DNA from: Myxococcota bacterium
Lineage (GTDB): Bacteria; Myxococcota_A; Bradymonadia; UBA7976; UBA1532
Direction of reading: 5' to 3'
Length of the DNA stretch: 64,000 nucleotides
NCBI GenBank assembly: GCA_963169045.1
Contig: CAUJDF010000011.1
Span: 94,051 to 158,050 of the forward strand
A program made the position numbers and the translations under genes. Below are positions 62,694-64,000 of this stretch, one piece after another; position 1 is the stretch's first letter; every line of letters begins with the position of its first letter. The notes under the pieces were generated by a model, which saw nothing but the letters and a program-made list of their open reading frames with translations, did no database searches and was not told the DNA's origin.

Positions 62694-63091
62694 TGCGTGT
62701 CCTCCAGCCGGCGGAGCGCCCGCGTCAGCTTCTCCCGCACGCGGCGGGCGACCGAGGCGATCTCCGGGTGCCCGCGACCGGCGATGGTCTGTATGGGGTC
62801 GACCGCGGCGACGATCGCCCGGCCGTCGTCCGCCTCGTACACGATGACGTTGCACGGCAGGAGCAGGCCGAGATCGAGGTCCGCGGTGAGCGCCTCGTGG
62901 GCGAGGGCCGGGTTGCAGGCGCCGAGGATCTGATAACGCCGGAAGGCGACGCCCAGCTTCCGCGTGAAGGTGTCGCGCACGTCGATGCGGGTCAGCACGC
63001 CGAACCCCTCGGCCTGCAGCGCCTCCGGCACGCGCTCGAGCGCCTGGTCGAACGAGAGCGCGAGGGACTTCTTCAGTTCGGTCGCGTCCAT
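62690..63091 (-). CDS. DUF302 family protein
   Basis: 133 residues. The DUF302 core is visible in SFDQALERVPEALQAEGFGVLTRIDV and YQILGACNPALAHEAL, with the conserved Cys in the LLPCNVIVYE segment. A strong AGGAGG precedes the ATG at 63091. Function of DUF302 is not known; in many bacteria it accompanies sulfur or redox proteins, which fits the downstream rhodanese. First gene of a two-gene operon. Confidence 0.9.
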   Translation of the reverse strand: MDATELKKSLALSFDQALERVPEALQAEGFGVLTRIDVRDTFTRKLGVAFRRYQILGACNPALAHEALTADLDLGLLLPCNVIVYEADDGRAIVAAVDPIQTIAGRGHPEIASVARRVREKLTRALRRLEDTQ

Positions 63092-63326
63092 GGCCCGGTC
63101 CTCCTCTGATGCTTCCGACTGCTGGGAGCCGCGCGGACGCGAAAAGGGTTCGGTGGGTGCGCGCGGCGCCCGAGCGGGGGCCAGGAGCGTGTTGCGCGTA
63201 TCCGCCTGCTGCGACTTCCGCAGACTCGCTCCCGCAAGTCGGTCGCTTCGCTGCGCCGTCGGCTGCGTTGGACTCTGCGAAATCGGCTCGACGTCGCCCG
63301 GGGCGACGCCGGTCTGCCGGCGGGGG

Positions 63327-64000
63327 CTATTCGTCGGCGGGCGTGCGCGGCGGCGCGACGGGCTGGCCGCGCGGCGGGACGGCGGGCGCGACCGGGGTGC
63401 CGCGCGGCGGCGCGGCGACGGGCGCGCCGCGCTGGGGGAGCGGCGGCAGCGGCCGCGCGCCGGGCGCCGGCGGCTGGCCGGGCGCGGCGGGGCGCGGCGC
63501 GGCGGCGGGCGTCGGGCTCGGCTCGGCGGGGCGGGGCGGGGCCGCCGCAGGGTTCGGCGCGGCGAGACCGGGGCTCGCGGCGGGACGCGGCGCGGCGGCG
63601 CCGGGCGCCGCGGGCGTCGGCACGGCGGGACGCGGCGCGGCCGGCGCCGCAGCGGCGCCCGGCGCTCCGGGCGTCGGCGCGGGCCGCGGCGGCGCGGCGG
63701 TCGGGGCGGCCGCCAGCGGATTGCGTGGCGCCGCGGGCGGCGGCACGACCGATGGACGCGACGCGGTCGACGCCACGCCCGGCGCGCCCGCCACCGGCGT
63801 CCCCCGCGGCGGCAGCGGCGCCGGGCCGGACGGCGGCGCGCCCGCCACCGGCGTCCCGCGCGGCGGCAACGACGCCGGCCCCGAGGACGCCGCGGCGCGC
63901 GGCGGCAGCGGCGCCGGGCCGGACGGCGGCGCGCCCGCCACCGGCGTCCCGCGCGGCGGCAACGACGCCGGCCCCGAGGACGCCGCGGCGCGCGGCGCCA
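63327..64000 (-). CDS. Pro/Ala-rich repeat protein (C-terminal part, continues beyond window)
   Basis: At least 224 residues of Pro/Ala/Gly/Arg-rich low complexity, open to the end of the window on this strand; the TTG at 63962 is only an internal codon. The upstream portion has a 31-residue repeat (PPRGTPVAGAPPSGPAPL, followed by PPRAAASSGPASL) encoded by 93-bp tandem repeats; the rest is more irregular. No fold can be predicted; PxxP motifs suggest a flexible interaction or spacer region. The 5' end is outside the window. Confidence 0.6.
   Translation of the reverse strand, partial: APRAAASSGPASLPPRGTPVAGAPPSGPAPLPPRAAASSGPASLPPRGTPVAGAPPSGPAPLPPRGTPVAGAPGVASTASRPSVVPPPAAPRNPLAAAPTAAPPRPAPTPGAPGAAAAPAAPRPAVPTPAAPGAAAPRPAASPGLAAPNPAAAPPRPAEPSPTPAAAPRPAAPGQPPAPGARPLPPLPQRGAPVAAPPRGTPVAPAVPPRGQPVAPPRTPADE
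63808..63993. repeat. 93-bp tandem repeat, two copies
   Basis: Copies at 63808-63900 and 63901-63993 are nearly identical and in frame (31 residues), inside the Pro/Ala-rich gene. A further partial, diverged unit precedes them (63775-63807). Confidence 0.8.

Noticed and set aside
62229..62933. A 234-residue plus-strand frame following the ATPase remnant
   Set aside because: After the first 45 or so residues it runs antisense to the rhodanese and DUF302 genes and loses all resemblance to the ATPase; only the 5' part is a remnant.
63092..63326. Possible RNA gene or repeat in the gap before the DUF302 gene
   Set aside because: Only an imperfect hairpin (CGACTT ... AAGTCG near 63209-63240) is visible; no RNA family or repeated copy in the window.

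Overview
The window is very GC-rich DNA with almost wall-to-wall coding. It most likely comes from a myxobacterium or close relative (Myxococcota). The evidence is the gene content: two giant Ser/Thr kinase-ATPase-TPR regulators, an FHA-type sigma-54 activator, FIST and SpoIIE-phosphatase hybrid signalling, an outer-surface protein with a Cys/helix/Arg tail of the MYXO-CTERM kind, a MopE-like Cys-rich lipoprotein, and many lipoproteins with Asp/Ala-rich linkers. No rRNA, tRNA, CRISPR array or insertion sequence was seen.

Layout. 1-4091: a gene fragment, two small membrane proteins, and a FIST sensor overlapping a histidine kinase/receiver/PP2C phosphatase. 4199-10024: a kinase-ATPase, then a partner-switch-like pair (STAS-like plus HATPase) coupled to an FHA sigma-54 activator. 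10142-19022: cell-surface proteins (phosphodiester glycosidase with SLH repeats, lipoproteins, a transglutaminase with P domains, a beta-helix protein) and a CrtC/AttH-like protein. 19120-29614: an FAD oxidoreductase divergent from the CrtC-like gene, a second kinase-ATPase, an isoprenyl diphosphate synthase with a long unrecognised N-terminal region, and a histidine kinase with two transmitter modules. 29765-33899: a six-gene overlapping glycosyltransferase operon. 34025-38181: HflX, a membrane glycosyltransferase and an unknown protein.

38527-48270 is the most interesting region: seven genes, every junction overlapping, that run Ycf46-like AAA+ ATPase, SF1 helicase, a protein with a PLD/MITD1-like tail, a coiled-coil protein, DUF2997, DUF1257 (Ycf35-like) and a NrdG-like radical-SAM protein. 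A promoter-like site lies in the 345-base gap before it. It looks like one molecular system whose function I cannot assign from sequence.

48282-61273 returns to secreted and surface proteins: small exported proteins, an FAD oxidoreductase with SLH repeats, an EEP-fold lipoprotein, a dockerin-like protein and a large MopE-type lipoprotein. 61439-64000 holds an unknown gene, the decayed remains of a DUF4143-type ATPase, a rhodanese/DUF302 pair, and the end of a Pro/Ala-rich protein with 93-bp tandem repeats that runs off the window.

Translation in this genome is heavily coupled. Start and stop codons overlap as TTGA, GTGA, ATGA or TGATG at seventeen junctions, and four of these imply TTG starts.
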